Assembly: GCA_046049545.1 (NCBI GenBank)
Contig: JBJORF010000003.1
Coordinates: forward strand, 19,260 to 83,259
Reading direction: 5' to 3'
DNA length: 64,000 nucleotides
From: Romeriopsis sp046049545
GTDB lineage: Bacteria > Cyanobacteriota > Cyanobacteriia > Leptolyngbyales > Leptolyngbyaceae
In this document: in pieces, positions 1 to 8,733 of the stretch
Numbering within the stretch: the first letter of the stretch is position 1
Layout: each line of letters begins with the position of its first letter
Translations under genes and position numbers: made by a program
The notes under the pieces: generated by a model
What the model saw: the letters and a program-made list of their open reading frames with translations, nothing else
The model's database searches: none
Told to the model about the DNA's origin: nothing

Positions 1-391
1 TGATCTCGATAACTGGCCGCATTTCCGCCGAGAAGTGCTCGATGCGTTCCGCTATCAGCATCAGCGGAAGCTGCTGTGGCTGAGTACGTTGGGGCAGCGG
101 CGGACGATCGATCGGCTGTTGGGTTTCTTGACCCTGCTGATTGAAGAGTATGGTGAGCCGACGGAAGATGGCTATTGCCTGCCCTTCCCGTTGACTCATG
201 CGCAGATTGGTAGCGCGATCGGTTCGACTCGCGTAACCGTCACCCGTTTGATGGGTAAGTTGCGCCAGAAGGGGCTGATTCGGACGCAGGGCGATAACTT
301 ACTCTGCCTGCCGACGGCGATGATTGATAAGCGCCGATCGACGGATTTGCCGCCCGTGAGTGATGAAGAAATCATTGCGAATGCTTCCTAG
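1..391 (+). CDS. Crp/Fnr-family transcriptional regulator, 3' part
   Basis: The 5' end lies outside the window; the reading frame is open from base 2. About 129 residues remain. They hold the end of the dimerisation helix (LLWLSTLGQRRTIDRLLGFL) and a winged helix-turn-helix with the recognition helix GSTRVTVTRLMGKLRQKG, which closely resembles the NtcA/Crp pattern. Such proteins bind palindromic promoter sites as dimers and sense a small molecule in an N-terminal cyclic-nucleotide-binding-like domain that is not visible here. The long acidic tail after the HTH (DLPPVSDEEIIANAS) is not typical of NtcA itself, so I call only the family. A strong hairpin plus T-run follows 64 bases downstream. 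Family confidence is high; the effector is unknown. Confidence 0.85.
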   Translation, partial: DLDNWPHFRREVLDAFRYQHQRKLLWLSTLGQRRTIDRLLGFLTLLIEEYGEPTEDGYCLPFPLTHAQIGSAIGSTRVTVTRLMGKLRQKGLIRTQGDNLLCLPTAMIDKRRSTDLPPVSDEEIIANAS

Positions 392-454
392 ATTTCGCGG
401 CTGAGCGATCGCGCTATCCTGCCCGCGAATGAATTGCGGGCTAGTGGATGGAAG

Positions 455-495
455 TCTCTCCAAGACTGTGATGAGTCAGTTTTGGAGAGATTTTT
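455..495 (+). terminator. Rho-independent terminator of the Crp-family gene
   Basis: A 14-bp stem (455-468 with 477-490, one G-T wobble) encloses an 8-base loop and is followed directly by TTTTT at 491-495. It sits between the end of the regulator and the convergent end of ftsX. Confidence 0.85.
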
Positions 496-525
496 AGTTG
501 GAGGTCTTTTGCTTGGATTTTTTGC

Positions 526-1425
526 TTAGGCTTTGACCGATCGGACGGCCAGAATACTGCCGATCGTGCCGATTAGTGTGCCACAACTGATTAGGATCAG
601 CGGCAGCATGAGCTGTTGTTGGAAGTTGGTGGCGTTGGCGATCGTTAGAGCTTGGATCAGTTCGGATTGATCTTTCAGCAGATTGACCAGGCTCTTTTGC
701 AGCAATTGGATCAGGAGCCAAGCTAGCCAAGCGCCGATGCCGCCGAACAGCAGACCCTGGAACAGAAATGGTAGATAAATCCAAGCGCGGGTCGCCCCGA
801 CTAGACGCATGATCTCCAGTTCGTCACTGCGGGCGAGGGCGATCAGGCGAATTGTCGTGGTGATCACGGCGATCGCGCTGACGGTGAGAAAGCTCGTGAT
901 CGCCAGACCCGTCATCCGCAAACCTTGATTCAGTTGGGCGATGCGTTGCACCGCTTCAGAGACGTACTGAACGGAATTAATCCCTTTGATTTTGCGGAGT
1001 TTGTCGGCGAGGGGGGCGACGGATTGGGAATTGGTGGCTTTGATCCGGAGTTCATCGACGAGGGGATTGCCGCCGAGATTTTTCAGGGAGTCTTGGAGAT
1101 TTTCGCTGCCGAGATCTTTCAGGAGCCGCTGCCAGGCTTCTTCCTTGGTCAGGGCTTCAACGGCGGCAACTTCGGGGAAGGCTTGGACGACGGGTTTGAG
1201 GGTTTGGCTATCGACCCCGGTATCGAGGTAGACCGAGACTTCAAGTTGATTGCCGAATTGGTTCATCAAGCCTTCAATTTGCCAGGAGGCTTGGAGACTG
1301 CTGCCCATCAGGAACAGCAAGACCGTGACCGTGCTAATCGCTGCCCAGTTCATCCAGCCGCCCCGCCGAAAACTCAGCCAAGTTTCCCGCAGTAGATAAT
1401 CAATTTTGGTCAACGATCGCAGCAT
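526..1425 (-). CDS. ftsX: Cell-division ABC-transporter permease FtsX
   Basis: FtsX pairs with the ATPase FtsE at the divisome and activates peptidoglycan hydrolases in the periplasm. The 299-residue protein has the family plan: a first transmembrane helix at about residues 22-43 (WAAISTVTVLLFLMGSS), a periplasmic loop starting NQLEVSVYLDTGVDSQ, then three hydrophobic helices with the family segment RSDELEIMRLVGATRAWI before the third. I chose the ATG at 1425 because AGGAG lies 11 bases upstream and the residues of a longer in-frame start (1527) look non-coding. ftsE is not adjacent, which is common in cyanobacteria. The family assignment is secure. Confidence 0.92.
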   Translation of the reverse strand: MLRSLTKIDYLLRETWLSFRRGGWMNWAAISTVTVLLFLMGSSLQASWQIEGLMNQFGNQLEVSVYLDTGVDSQTLKPVVQAFPEVAAVEALTKEEAWQRLLKDLGSENLQDSLKNLGGNPLVDELRIKATNSQSVAPLADKLRKIKGINSVQYVSEAVQRIAQLNQGLRMTGLAITSFLTVSAIAVITTTIRLIALARSDELEIMRLVGATRAWIYLPFLFQGLLFGGIGAWLAWLLIQLLQKSLVNLLKDQSELIQALTIANATNFQQQLMLPLILISCGTLIGTIGSILAVRSVKA

Positions 1426-1580
1426 GACGTTCAGCACTCCTGTTGGTTCGTCTCTCCTTACCCCGCGCCCATTATGCCTGAGACTGTTCGAGGATGAGCG
1501 TTGTTCGCTAAGATAGTTTAAGCGCACATTCCGTCAACCTACATATTCCACGTACCCACTTTTCATTAACCCTAAGATTC

Positions 1581-2147
1581 ATGGCCACCAGTTCCATCTT
1601 CGTCGAAAAGAAAAAACTCAAAAAGCCGCCCCTTAATGTCTATGAGCTGGGTGACAAAATGCTGCGTCAACCCGCGAAGCGTGTCACCAAAATCGATGAC
1701 GAACTGCGCGAAACGGCCCGCAAGATGCTGCAAACCATGTACAGCCAGGATGGCATCGGGCTAGCGGCTCCGCAGGTGGGGATCAATAAGCAGCTAGTTG
1801 TCGTGGATTGTGAGTTGGAAGACGCAGAGGCACGGCCCTATATTCTGATCAATCCCGAAATCAAGAAATTCGGTGCGGTGCTGGCGAAGGATCAAGAAGG
1901 CTGTCTGAGTGTGCCGGGGGTGTTTGCCGATGTGACGCGGCCCGATGCGATCGAAGTGGTTTACAAAGATGAGTTTGGGCGGCAGCAGAAGTTGCAGGCC
2001 GATGGCTTGTTGTCGCGGGTGATTCAGCATGAAATCGATCACCTGAATGGCGTGATGTTCGTCGATCGGGTCGATAACCGGATTGCCCTCAACAGCGATC
2101 TCGCCAAGCATGGTTTCAATCCGAAGACCGTACAGCCTCTTGTCTAG
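1581..2147 (+). CDS. def: Peptide deformylase
   Basis: Removes the N-formyl group from nascent proteins in the cytoplasm, using a metal-bound water. All three family motifs are intact: GIGLAAPQVG (about residues 58-67), EGCLS (106-110, metal ligand Cys108) and HEIDH (150-154, two His ligands and the catalytic Glu). The length of 188 residues is normal. The lysine-rich N-terminus (EKKKLKKPP) precedes the usual start of the fold. It is divergent from ftsX, with a gap of about 155 bases that must carry both promoters. Confidence 0.96.
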   Translation: MATSSIFVEKKKLKKPPLNVYELGDKMLRQPAKRVTKIDDELRETARKMLQTMYSQDGIGLAAPQVGINKQLVVVDCELEDAEARPYILINPEIKKFGAVLAKDQEGCLSVPGVFADVTRPDAIEVVYKDEFGRQQKLQADGLLSRVIQHEIDHLNGVMFVDRVDNRIALNSDLAKHGFNPKTVQPLV

Positions 2148-2238
2148 GTGACGGGTTTAGGTGGTGATGGATTTAGACTAGGACTGTCTGCACTGAAGCA
2201 ATTTTTAGCATTAACTTTTTTCTGGAGTAGTTTGTCCC

Positions 2239-2439
2239 ATGATGACCCCGAAGAGTGGCCTGTTTCTGGCGATCGCTTGTATCTGTGGCGTAGCGGCAGT
2301 GGGCAGTGTGTTTGAGATTACGTCAGGACAGCCGGACTTTGGGATGACAGCAACGATCGCGATTTTGGCGGCGAGTGTGCCCGTTGGCATTACGGCCTTT
2401 GTGGTGGCAGTGAAAGATGCCAAGGCGAACATGCCCTAA
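2239..2439 (+). CDS. Small two-helix membrane protein, coupled to the FHA-PrsW gene
   Basis: A 66-residue protein of unknown function with two predicted transmembrane helices (about residues 7-27, LFLAIACICGVAAVGSVF, and 36-58, MTATIAILAASVPVGITAFV) joined by a short polar loop containing TSGQPDFG. Its stop codon overlaps the next start in the arrangement TAATG, so the two genes are very likely translated from one message. I recognise no family. A link to the downstream membrane protease is inferred only from the coupling. Confidence 0.7.
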   Translation: MMTPKSGLFLAIACICGVAAVGSVFEITSGQPDFGMTATIAILAASVPVGITAFVVAVKDAKANMP

Positions 2440-3722
2440 TGGAACCGATGGGGACGGCCCGACTCTGCGCCCTGAATGGTGATCGGGGCATTCAACCGGA
2501 TCAGCTAGATCTGGATCAGGCGGCGCTGGTCTGGACAATCGGGCGGGATCTCGATTGCGATATTGTGATCGACTCCCACGACTATGGAATGGTTTCCCGC
2601 CAGCATGTCTCCCTGCATTACGAAGCTGGTGATTGGTGGCTGACGGATTGTGGCAGTGCCAATGGGACTTATCTCAATCACCAATTACGCACCGCCGCCG
2701 ATCGCCCGCAGCGATTAGTAACGGGCGATCGAATCATGTTGGGGCAGAATGGGCCGATCTTTCAGTTTGAAAGTGCTGCGATCGCGCCGCCTGTCCTTCC
2801 CCGGCCTGCGTCCGCCCTGACCATGACGCAACTGTTCCCGATTTTTTCTTCGGGCTTGAATCTCTCGCAAAAAGCCTATCTGTTGCCGGGGGCGATCACT
2901 GTCACCTTTGTCGTGGCGCTGTTCATGGCGATCGATCGACCACTGTTGTTTAATCTGTTGCTGGCGATTTTGTTGGCGATCGGGGCCTACTTCTGGATTT
3001 ATCGGCTCTGTGGCAAACGGAAGCCCGTGATCCTGTTAGTGGCGACGGCGATCGTCATGATGCTGTTGCTGCAAAGTCCGGTGCTGCAACTGTTTATTTG
3101 GTTCTTTCGGGGGGTGTTGCCAGGGAATCTGGCGGCCCCTTCGAGCAGCCTGTATCGCCCTATTCAAATGTTTTTTGGGGCGGGGCTGATGGAGGAACTG
3201 CTGAAAATGCTGCCTTTAGTGCTGGTGCTGAGTCTGACGCAAACCCTGAAGCCCGCTACGAAAAGTCGCTGGGGGATTGTCGAGCCGCTGGATGGGATTT
3301 TGCTGGGGGCGGCTTCGGCGATCGGCTTTACGCTGCTGGAAACCCTGGGGCAATATGTGCCCGCGATTGTCCAGGACACACAACTGCAAGCGGGTCTCGA
3401 ACTCAGCCAGTTACGCGGATTGCAGCTGCTCATTCCCCGGTTACTCGGGGCGATTTCGGGCCACATTGCCTACAGTGGCTACTTTGGCTATTTCATTGGG
3501 TTGGCAATGCTGCGGCCCAGTCATCGCTGGTCGATTCTAGCGATCGGATATCTGACTGCGGCGACCTTGCACGCCCTCTGGAACACCATGGGCGGCGTGA
3601 GTCCGTTGCTATTGGCAAGCGTCGGTATGATTTCCTACGCTTGCCTGACCGCCGCGATCGTCAAAGCCCGATCGCTCTCCCCCGATCGGCATCAGAATTT
3701 TGCGACTCGATTGGGCGATTGA
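2439..3722 (+). CDS. FHA domain fused to a PrsW-family intramembrane metalloprotease
   Basis: Residues about 30-110 form a forkhead-associated phosphothreonine-binding domain (GRDLDCDIVI, VSRQHVSLH, SANGTYLN). A linker leads to a multi-helix membrane domain of the PrsW (M82) type. Its signatures are EELLK at 252-256, a second glutamate in GFTLLETLG (E301), GHIAYSGYFGY (H342) and HALWN (H378), matching the glutamates and histidines of the family. PrsW enzymes in Bacillus cleave an anti-sigma factor at the membrane. Here the FHA domain suggests control by Ser/Thr phosphorylation (inference). The length is 427 residues. Its start overlaps the preceding small membrane protein, and its end overlaps the convergent DUF3747 gene by 31 bases. 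Confidence 0.85.
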   Translation: MEPMGTARLCALNGDRGIQPDQLDLDQAALVWTIGRDLDCDIVIDSHDYGMVSRQHVSLHYEAGDWWLTDCGSANGTYLNHQLRTAADRPQRLVTGDRIMLGQNGPIFQFESAAIAPPVLPRPASALTMTQLFPIFSSGLNLSQKAYLLPGAITVTFVVALFMAIDRPLLFNLLLAILLAIGAYFWIYRLCGKRKPVILLVATAIVMMLLLQSPVLQLFIWFFRGVLPGNLAAPSSSLYRPIQMFFGAGLMEELLKMLPLVLVLSLTQTLKPATKSRWGIVEPLDGILLGAASAIGFTLLETLGQYVPAIVQDTQLQAGLELSQLRGLQLLIPRLLGAISGHIAYSGYFGYFIGLAMLRPSHRWSILAIGYLTAATLHALWNTMGGVSPLLLASVGMISYACLTAAIVKARSLSPDRHQNFATRLGD

Positions 3723-4324
3723 GGTGCGATCGGCTTGCTTGCTGCGAAGGCTGCTAGGGGGTGATCATGGGTGAAATAAAAATGTCCTAGGGGTTCGCCC
3801 AGATAGGTGCGCTGGGTCATGCGCCAACCGGGATTGAGGTGAATCTTAGCGAAGCCTTCGCGCCAGCCACCGACATGACCAATCCGTAGTTTAGGGGCTT
3901 TGCGATTATTGGTTGCGATGCCGACCAAGAGTAGATCACCGTCTTGCTTTTCCACCTGCAAACTGTAACGCCAGCCCAAATCCTGGTTGCCCAGGCGAAT
4001 TGAATAGCCGTTGCTATCGGTGCTGCGGCCACAGATGCCCGTAAAGTCAAAGTTACTCAGTAGTGGCTCAATCGCGATCGCCCCATCCGCTACTGTGCCC
4101 TTGGCGATCGTCGGTAATTCCTCCCAACAGGGCTGTTCGCGATCCAGTTGCTGAACCACGAGTAGTTGGTGTAACCCTTCGTTGTAGGGAGCCGCGATCG
4201 CAATGATCCGATCGTTGGGAATTGCCATATCACTGAAGAGACCAGCGCTGGCGGGTCTGACATTGGAGCCTGTGACGGCAACAAAACTTGTAATAATTGT
4301 CACTAAACCAGAAAACTTCATCAT
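3692..4324 (-). CDS. DUF3747 secreted protein
   Basis: About 210 residues. From the ATG at 4324 it begins MMKFSGLVTIITSFVAV and ends its leader at RPASA, a clear Sec signal peptide, so it is probably periplasmic or extracellular. The body carries the conserved cyanobacterial DUF3747 run: HQLLVVQQL, PCWEE, LLSNFDFTGICGRSTDSNGY, then GNQDLGWRYSL and PGWRMTQRTYLGE. The function of the family is not known. A longer start at 4381 would add 19 residues ahead of the leader and looks non-coding. The 3' end overlaps the FHA-PrsW gene tail to tail. Confidence 0.82.
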   Translation of the reverse strand: MMKFSGLVTIITSFVAVTGSNVRPASAGLFSDMAIPNDRIIAIAAPYNEGLHQLLVVQQLDREQPCWEELPTIAKGTVADGAIAIEPLLSNFDFTGICGRSTDSNGYSIRLGNQDLGWRYSLQVEKQDGDLLLVGIATNNRKAPKLRIGHVGGWREGFAKIHLNPGWRMTQRTYLGEPLGHFYFTHDHPLAAFAASKPIAPQSPNRVAKF

Positions 4325-4888
4325 GGGGGAATGATCCGATAAACAACAGCGGTGATGGCGATGCAGCGCTGACGGAGTCAAACCAAATTACTTGAAATGC
4401 TTGATCTCAAGTGCATTCACTGTAGATTCACTTAGGTAGTGTGACAAACAATGCCGATAGCCAAATCAGTAAAAACACTTATTAATTCGATCGTCTTACC
4501 GATAGCTTCCCGATCGCCCTTGGAGCAGCGCCGGTACTCTGGAGCTAATTCAATCAATTATCAATAGTTGATTGGTGCAGGACACAATCATACCCAGTCT
4601 GAATGCCATAAAAAAGGAGGGCTTTTGCATTGCTGCGACAGCCCACCCACCGATCCTCTAGAGAGGAGAACACTGATAGATACTCTAAAATTATTGCGAT
4701 TATTTGTCAATAGATTGATCGGGTTTGGATGGTTCAGGGGATTGGCGATCGGTGGGTATGAAGAATTCCTTGCATCTGGTCAATCGTGGCGGCGCGGGTC
4801 AGGTATGATGCAATCCAGTAGGCGTTTGCGTCGCACTGGCTGCGAACCGCGTTTAGCCTGCATTGTTTTTCCATTGTTTTCATCTGTC
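4325..4888. other. Non-coding gap upstream of upp (564 bases)
   Basis: The stretch separates the divergent DUF3747 and upp genes. The upp frame happens to stay open from 4568, but the implied extension is low-complexity and does not match the enzyme family. I see only short inverted repeats (for example around 4655-4666) and no RNA gene or clear promoter. Confidence 0.5.
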
Positions 4889-5539
4889 ATGACCTTACAG
4901 CTGCGCGTCTATGTTCCGCCCCATCCGCTCATTAAGCATTGGCTTGGTGTGGCACGGGATGTGGGTACCCCTTCGGCGCTGTTTCGGACGGCGATGACGG
5001 AGCTAGGGCGGTGGCTGACCTATGAGGCGATCCGAGAGTGGTTGCCGACGATGGAAACGACGATCGAGACCCCGCTTGCCCCCTGTCAGGCGACGTTCAT
5101 TAATCCGGAAGTGCCAGTCGTGGTGGTGCCGATTTTGCGGGCGGGTTTGTCTTTGCTGGATGGGGCCCAGGGCTTGCTGCCGTTGGCTTCGATCTACCAT
5201 CTGGGGGTAGTGCGTGATGAAGCGACCTTGCAACCCAGTTGCTATTTGAATAAATTGCCTGCCCAGATGGTCCCGGAAACCCGCGTGCTGATTACTGATC
5301 CGATGTTGGCGACGGGTGGCTCGATGGTGGTAGCCCTGGACGAGGTGATCAAGCGCGGCATTGATCCGGCCAACATTCGGGTGGTGTCGGTGGTGGCGGC
5401 CCCGCCCGCGCTGCAATTGCTGAGCAGCCGTTATCCCAGCCTGAATGTCTACACTGCCATGATTGATGAGGGGTTGAACGAACAGGGCTACATCGTGCCA
5501 GGGCTGGGCGATGCGGGCGATCGGACCTATGGTACCTAG
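4889..5539 (+). CDS. upp: Uracil phosphoribosyltransferase
   Basis: Converts uracil and PRPP into UMP in pyrimidine salvage; cytoplasmic. The 216-residue product starts MTLQLRVYVPPHPLIKHWL, the form common in cyanobacteria. It carries the PRPP-binding loop DPMLATGGS (137-145) and the uracil-binding C-terminal segment GYIVPGLGDAGDRTYGT. The ATG at 4889 is preferred because family homology begins exactly there, although the frame is open 107 codons further upstream. The TAG stop lies inside the first unit of a 14-base tandem repeat (5535-5575). Confidence 0.94.
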   Translation: MTLQLRVYVPPHPLIKHWLGVARDVGTPSALFRTAMTELGRWLTYEAIREWLPTMETTIETPLAPCQATFINPEVPVVVVPILRAGLSLLDGAQGLLPLASIYHLGVVRDEATLQPSCYLNKLPAQMVPETRVLITDPMLATGGSMVVALDEVIKRGIDPANIRVVSVVAAPPALQLLSSRYPSLNVYTAMIDEGLNEQGYIVPGLGDAGDRTYGT

Positions 5540-5575
5540 GCGGTGCTTCCTAGGCGGTGCTTCCTAGGCGGCACC
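5535..5575 (+). repeat. Tandem 14-bp repeat at the 3' end of upp
   Basis: Two perfect copies of CCTAGGCGGTGCTT (5535-5548, 5549-5562) and a third, altered copy ending GGCACC (5563-5575). GGTGC at 5556-5560 can pair with GCACC at 5571-5575. The stop codon of upp (5537-5539) is inside the first copy. Confidence 0.9.
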
Positions 5576-5652
5576 GATGGCGCGTAGCCGTGGATTGCGA
5601 GTACAGTAGAATTACATCTGTTCCCTTATTGATTTTTACGTAACATAAGCCC

Positions 5653-5997
5653 ATGAGTCAGCAAGATAATTTCTCCGGTGGATTTGTTTTAGGCGCGATC
5701 GTGGGCGGTGTGGTCGGCGGCATTTTTGGGGTGGCGTTAGCGACGGCGAAGGAGCAGCGGGCGAATCTGGCTGTGGATGATGCGGTTGATGCGCCGAAGC
5801 CTGTGGCCCGTCCTCGTCGCCGTCCCCTACGGGTGCCGACCGAAGGGGCAGCGATGACGGAGCAGTCGATCGAGGAAGCCCGCCAGGGCCTTGAGGCGAA
5901 GATTGCACAGTTGAATGATGCGATCGATGATGTCCGCCACCAGTTGGGGAGTGTGAATGGGCCAGCGAACGTGATGGTCGATCAAGAAACGCACTGA
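5653..5997 (+). CDS. Membrane-anchored coiled protein of unknown function
   Basis: A 114-residue protein. The N-terminus has a glycine-rich transmembrane segment (GFVLGAIVGGVVGGIFGVAL, residues 10-29), then a basic arginine/proline stretch (KPVARPRRRPLRVP), then a probable alpha-helical coiled region (SIEEARQGLEAKIAQLNDAIDDVRHQL). This layout resembles small cyanobacterial proteins annotated only as hypothetical. The start ATG follows a spacer with weak ribosome-binding character. I infer a membrane-tethered helper role without a specific function. Confidence 0.75.
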   Translation: MSQQDNFSGGFVLGAIVGGVVGGIFGVALATAKEQRANLAVDDAVDAPKPVARPRRRPLRVPTEGAAMTEQSIEEARQGLEAKIAQLNDAIDDVRHQLGSVNGPANVMVDQETH

Positions 5998-6174
5998 TCG
6001 GGAATTTGCACTAACCGATGGGTGGTTTTCCGCTGCTCGGCTTAGGGTGTTTTGAGAAGAACAGGTTACAATTGCAGGTGAGTTAGGCGATCGCTGGTCT
6101 AAACGATGCGTTAGGCGGGCGGCAGGTCGCACAATCGATTCAGCATTAGGAAGTTGACACATTAGGTATCCGTT

Positions 6175-6465
6175 ATGAATCCAGTTGCCATCATTGCGAA
6201 TTTTGTTTCGTTGTACTCGCTGCTTGTGCTGATTCGGTGTCTGTTGACTTGGATTCCGAGCTTGGATTTTTCGGCGCAGCCGTTCCGGACTTTGTCTGAT
6301 ATTACTGATCCCTATTTGAATCTTTTCCGGGGCTTGATTCCGCCGTTGGGGGGGATGGATTTGTCACCAATGGTGGCACTGTTTGCGTTGCAGTTTTTGA
6401 GTAAGATTTTGATTTCGGCGGTGGGTACGGGGTTTGCGGCTTATTCGGGATATATGTTGGGCTAG
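6175..6465 (+). CDS. YggT-family membrane protein
   Basis: A 96-residue protein with two hydrophobic regions and the family core LLVLIRCLLTWIP...DITDPYLNLFRGLIPPLGGMDLSPMVALFALQFL (shown in parts). YggT/YlmG proteins are small membrane proteins. In plants and cyanobacteria relatives act in nucleoid distribution and cytochrome b6f assembly (CCB3), so the precise role here is open. A Rho-independent terminator follows at 6531. Confidence 0.88.
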   Translation: MNPVAIIANFVSLYSLLVLIRCLLTWIPSLDFSAQPFRTLSDITDPYLNLFRGLIPPLGGMDLSPMVALFALQFLSKILISAVGTGFAAYSGYMLG

Positions 6466-6530
6466 GTTCTGGTTTTGTCCGGATGCTGGTTTGCTTCCGT
6501 GAAAATAGTTGCATATAGATGCACCCTGAC

Positions 6531-6561
6531 AGAGACCTTTGTGATTGAGGTCTCTTTTTTG
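6531..6561 (+). terminator. Terminator after the YggT gene
   Basis: AGAGACC (6531-6537) pairs perfectly with GGTCTCT (6549-6555) around an 11-base loop and runs into a T-tract. Confidence 0.8.
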
Positions 6562-6676
6562 TTGGGAAGGATGGTTTGAGATGAGGCGGGGGGGATGGTG
6601 TGGGGTGATGCCCGACCGACGAAAAAATCTGTGTTAGCATCGATTTATTCCCTCTAATTGCCGAATTAATCGCGCT

Positions 6677-7177
6677 ATGAGTAAGGTGCTGGTGCTGAAT
6701 GCTTCCTATGAGCCGCTCAATATTACGAGTTGGCGACGGGCAGTGGTGTTGATGCTGAAGGGTAAGGCGGAGCAGCTGGAACAGGCTGAACGCTACATTT
6801 ATGAGGGATTCCCGATGCCTTCGGTGATTCGCTTGCGGCATTATGTGCGGGTTCCTTATGTGGAAATTGCGCTGACGCGGAAGAATTTGCTGAATCGCGA
6901 TGCCCATACTTGTCAGTATTGCAGTCGATCAGGGGATGATATGACCCTCGATCACGTGATTCCGCGATCGCGCGGTGGGCAGGATACTTGGGAAAATATT
7001 GTAGTGGCCTGTGTGCGGTGCAATGTTCACAAGGGGAACCGCACGCCGAAGGAAGCAGGGATGGGCTTATTGAAGCAGCCCAGTCGGCCCCACAGCAGTT
7101 TGTTTTTTGAAGTGAATAAACACATTCAAACAGGGAATAAACAAGAATGGCGTAAATATGTGATTGGTGCTGGTTAA
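6677..7177 (+). CDS. HNH endonuclease family protein
   Basis: A 166-residue protein of the HNH_5 type that is very widespread in cyanobacteria. The N-terminal half (SKVLVLNASYEPLNITSW, GFPMPSVIRL) is the conserved lead. The nuclease core follows, with two zinc knuckles (CQYC at 79-82 and CVRC at 112-115) framing the HNH residues D92-H93, N107 and H118. It should bind a divalent metal and cut DNA. The chromosomal setting has no intron, phage or toxin partner, so it is more likely a house-keeping relative than a homing enzyme. Confidence 0.88.
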   Translation: MSKVLVLNASYEPLNITSWRRAVVLMLKGKAEQLEQAERYIYEGFPMPSVIRLRHYVRVPYVEIALTRKNLLNRDAHTCQYCSRSGDDMTLDHVIPRSRGGQDTWENIVVACVRCNVHKGNRTPKEAGMGLLKQPSRPHSSLFFEVNKHIQTGNKQEWRKYVIGAG

Positions 7178-7383
7178 CCGACACTCAGTTAACAGTCACT
7201 GCGCTCACTGGATAAGATGATAAGATAGGAGTCTGAAATTAAGACTGGAATTGCATCTGGACTTACGGGTACGACTGGGTTAGCCATCTCACTGCGTTCG
7301 CAATTTTCAGGGATGACCAAGCGCGCGTTTCTATTGCCTTAACTTCTTCTTGCGTCCGATCGCCTGATCGCTATCTTTCACCT

Positions 7384-8646
7384 ATGCAACTTGAACCTTC
7401 ATCTGCGGTGCGCAACGGCAACCATACGAGTATTTTGGCGGAGCCGATGAGTGTGACCGAAGATGTCCGCAGCGATGTGAAGCCCGTGCCAGAATATCGC
7501 CGTCCGGTGCGTGAGCTGGAGCGTGTGGTGCTCCAACAGCCGAAGCTGGAGGAGTTTCAGCAAATGCTGGAGCGTCATCAACAGGAAAAGCATGTGATTG
7601 TGTTGCAGGACTTTCCTGATCCGGATGCGCTTTCCTCGGCTTGGGTCTATCGCTTGATTGCCTATCGCTACGACATTCAGTGCGAAATTATCTATGCGGG
7701 CACGCTCAGTCACCAAGAGAATATTGCGCTGGTGAAGCTGACGGGTTTACCATTGCAGCGCTGGACACCGCAGGTGATTAAGACGAAGGATTTGTCGACC
7801 TATCGCGGGGCGGTGCTGATTGATAATCAGGGGACAACAAGCCACTTGATGCCGCTGCTGCGGCAAGCGGGCATTCCGATCGTGGCGGTGATCGATCATC
7901 ACAGTTTGCAGGAAGATCTCGATGCTGAATATGTCGATATTCGGACCCATACGCGGGCGACGGCGACGATTCTGACGCAGTACATTCAGGCAGGCTTGCT
8001 CAAGCTCGACAGTACAGTGCCGGAGCATGTGAAATGTGCCACGGCGCTGATGCATGGGGTGCGATCGGATACGGGTTCGCTGATGCAGGCCCAGGAGGAG
8101 GATTTTTTGGCGGCGGCTTACTTGAGCCGATTCTATGATGCGCAGCTACTCAAGGCGGTGCTGCAATCAGCCCGATCGCGTCCCGTAATGGAAGTAATCG
8201 AGCGGGCGTTGAAAAACCGGATTGTGCAGAACAGTTTCTCGATTTCGGGGGTGGGCTATCTGCGCTATGACGATCGCGATGCGATTCCCCAGGCGGCGGA
8301 TTTCCTGGTGACGGAGGAGAATGTCCATACGGCGTTGGTCTATGGGATTGTCCATGATGAAGATGATGAAGTTGAAATCGTCGTCGGCTCCCTCCGCACG
8401 AATAAAATCACCCTTGATCCGGATGAGTTTATTAAGGAAGCCTTTGGCCATGATGCCCAGGGGCGGTTTTTTGGGGGTGGACGGTCGCAGGCGGGCGGCT
8501 TTGAGGTGCCGATCGAGTTTCTGGCAGGATTTACTGAAAACAGTGATTATGCCCAGTTGAAGTGGCGGCTGTACGATGCCCAGGTGAAGCAAAAGCTGTG
8601 GCGCTTAATCAATCCGGAGCAGAATTATCCGAAGGGGATTGACTAA
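7384..8646 (+). CDS. DHH/DHHA1 phosphoesterase (NrnA/RecJ-like)
   Basis: A 420-residue protein related to oligoribonuclease and pAp-phosphatase NrnA. The DHH domain shows VIVLQDFPDPDALSSAW (motif I, residues 71-87), LIDNQGT, and VIDHHS (the DHH motif). The C-terminal DHHA1 domain ends with GGGRSQAGGFEVP. Motif I normally opens with a histidine; here the position is Asp76. Expected activity is Mn-dependent hydrolysis of short oligonucleotides or dinucleotides in the cytoplasm. The first 50 residues are an unrecognised extension. Confidence 0.88.
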   Translation: MQLEPSSAVRNGNHTSILAEPMSVTEDVRSDVKPVPEYRRPVRELERVVLQQPKLEEFQQMLERHQQEKHVIVLQDFPDPDALSSAWVYRLIAYRYDIQCEIIYAGTLSHQENIALVKLTGLPLQRWTPQVIKTKDLSTYRGAVLIDNQGTTSHLMPLLRQAGIPIVAVIDHHSLQEDLDAEYVDIRTHTRATATILTQYIQAGLLKLDSTVPEHVKCATALMHGVRSDTGSLMQAQEEDFLAAAYLSRFYDAQLLKAVLQSARSRPVMEVIERALKNRIVQNSFSISGVGYLRYDDRDAIPQAADFLVTEENVHTALVYGIVHDEDDEVEIVVGSLRTNKITLDPDEFIKEAFGHDAQGRFFGGGRSQAGGFEVPIEFLAGFTENSDYAQLKWRLYDAQVKQKLWRLINPEQNYPKGID

Positions 8647-8681
8647 GGGCGATCGGACTGGGGCGATCGGTGGCTGCCAAC

Positions 8682-8711
8682 CCCCGCCTCGAAGTTGACT
8701 TCAAGGTGGGG
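8682..8711. terminator. Hairpin between convergent genes
   Basis: A long imperfect stem (CCCC with GGGG outside, GAAGT with ACTTC inside) lies in the 87-base gap between the ends of the DHH gene and the CHASE2 kinase. There is no T-run, so termination is likely but unproven. Confidence 0.45.
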
Positions 8712-8733
8712 CCAATTCAGCGACGACAAAGCA

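Noticed and set aside
4568..4888. In-frame extension of upp by 107 codons
   Set aside because: The enzyme family begins at MTLQLRVYV; the extra residues look non-coding and the extension would be unique.
6302..6907. 201-codon minus-strand frame across yggT and HNH
   Set aside because: It lies antisense to two recognised genes and a terminator and has a low-complexity composition.
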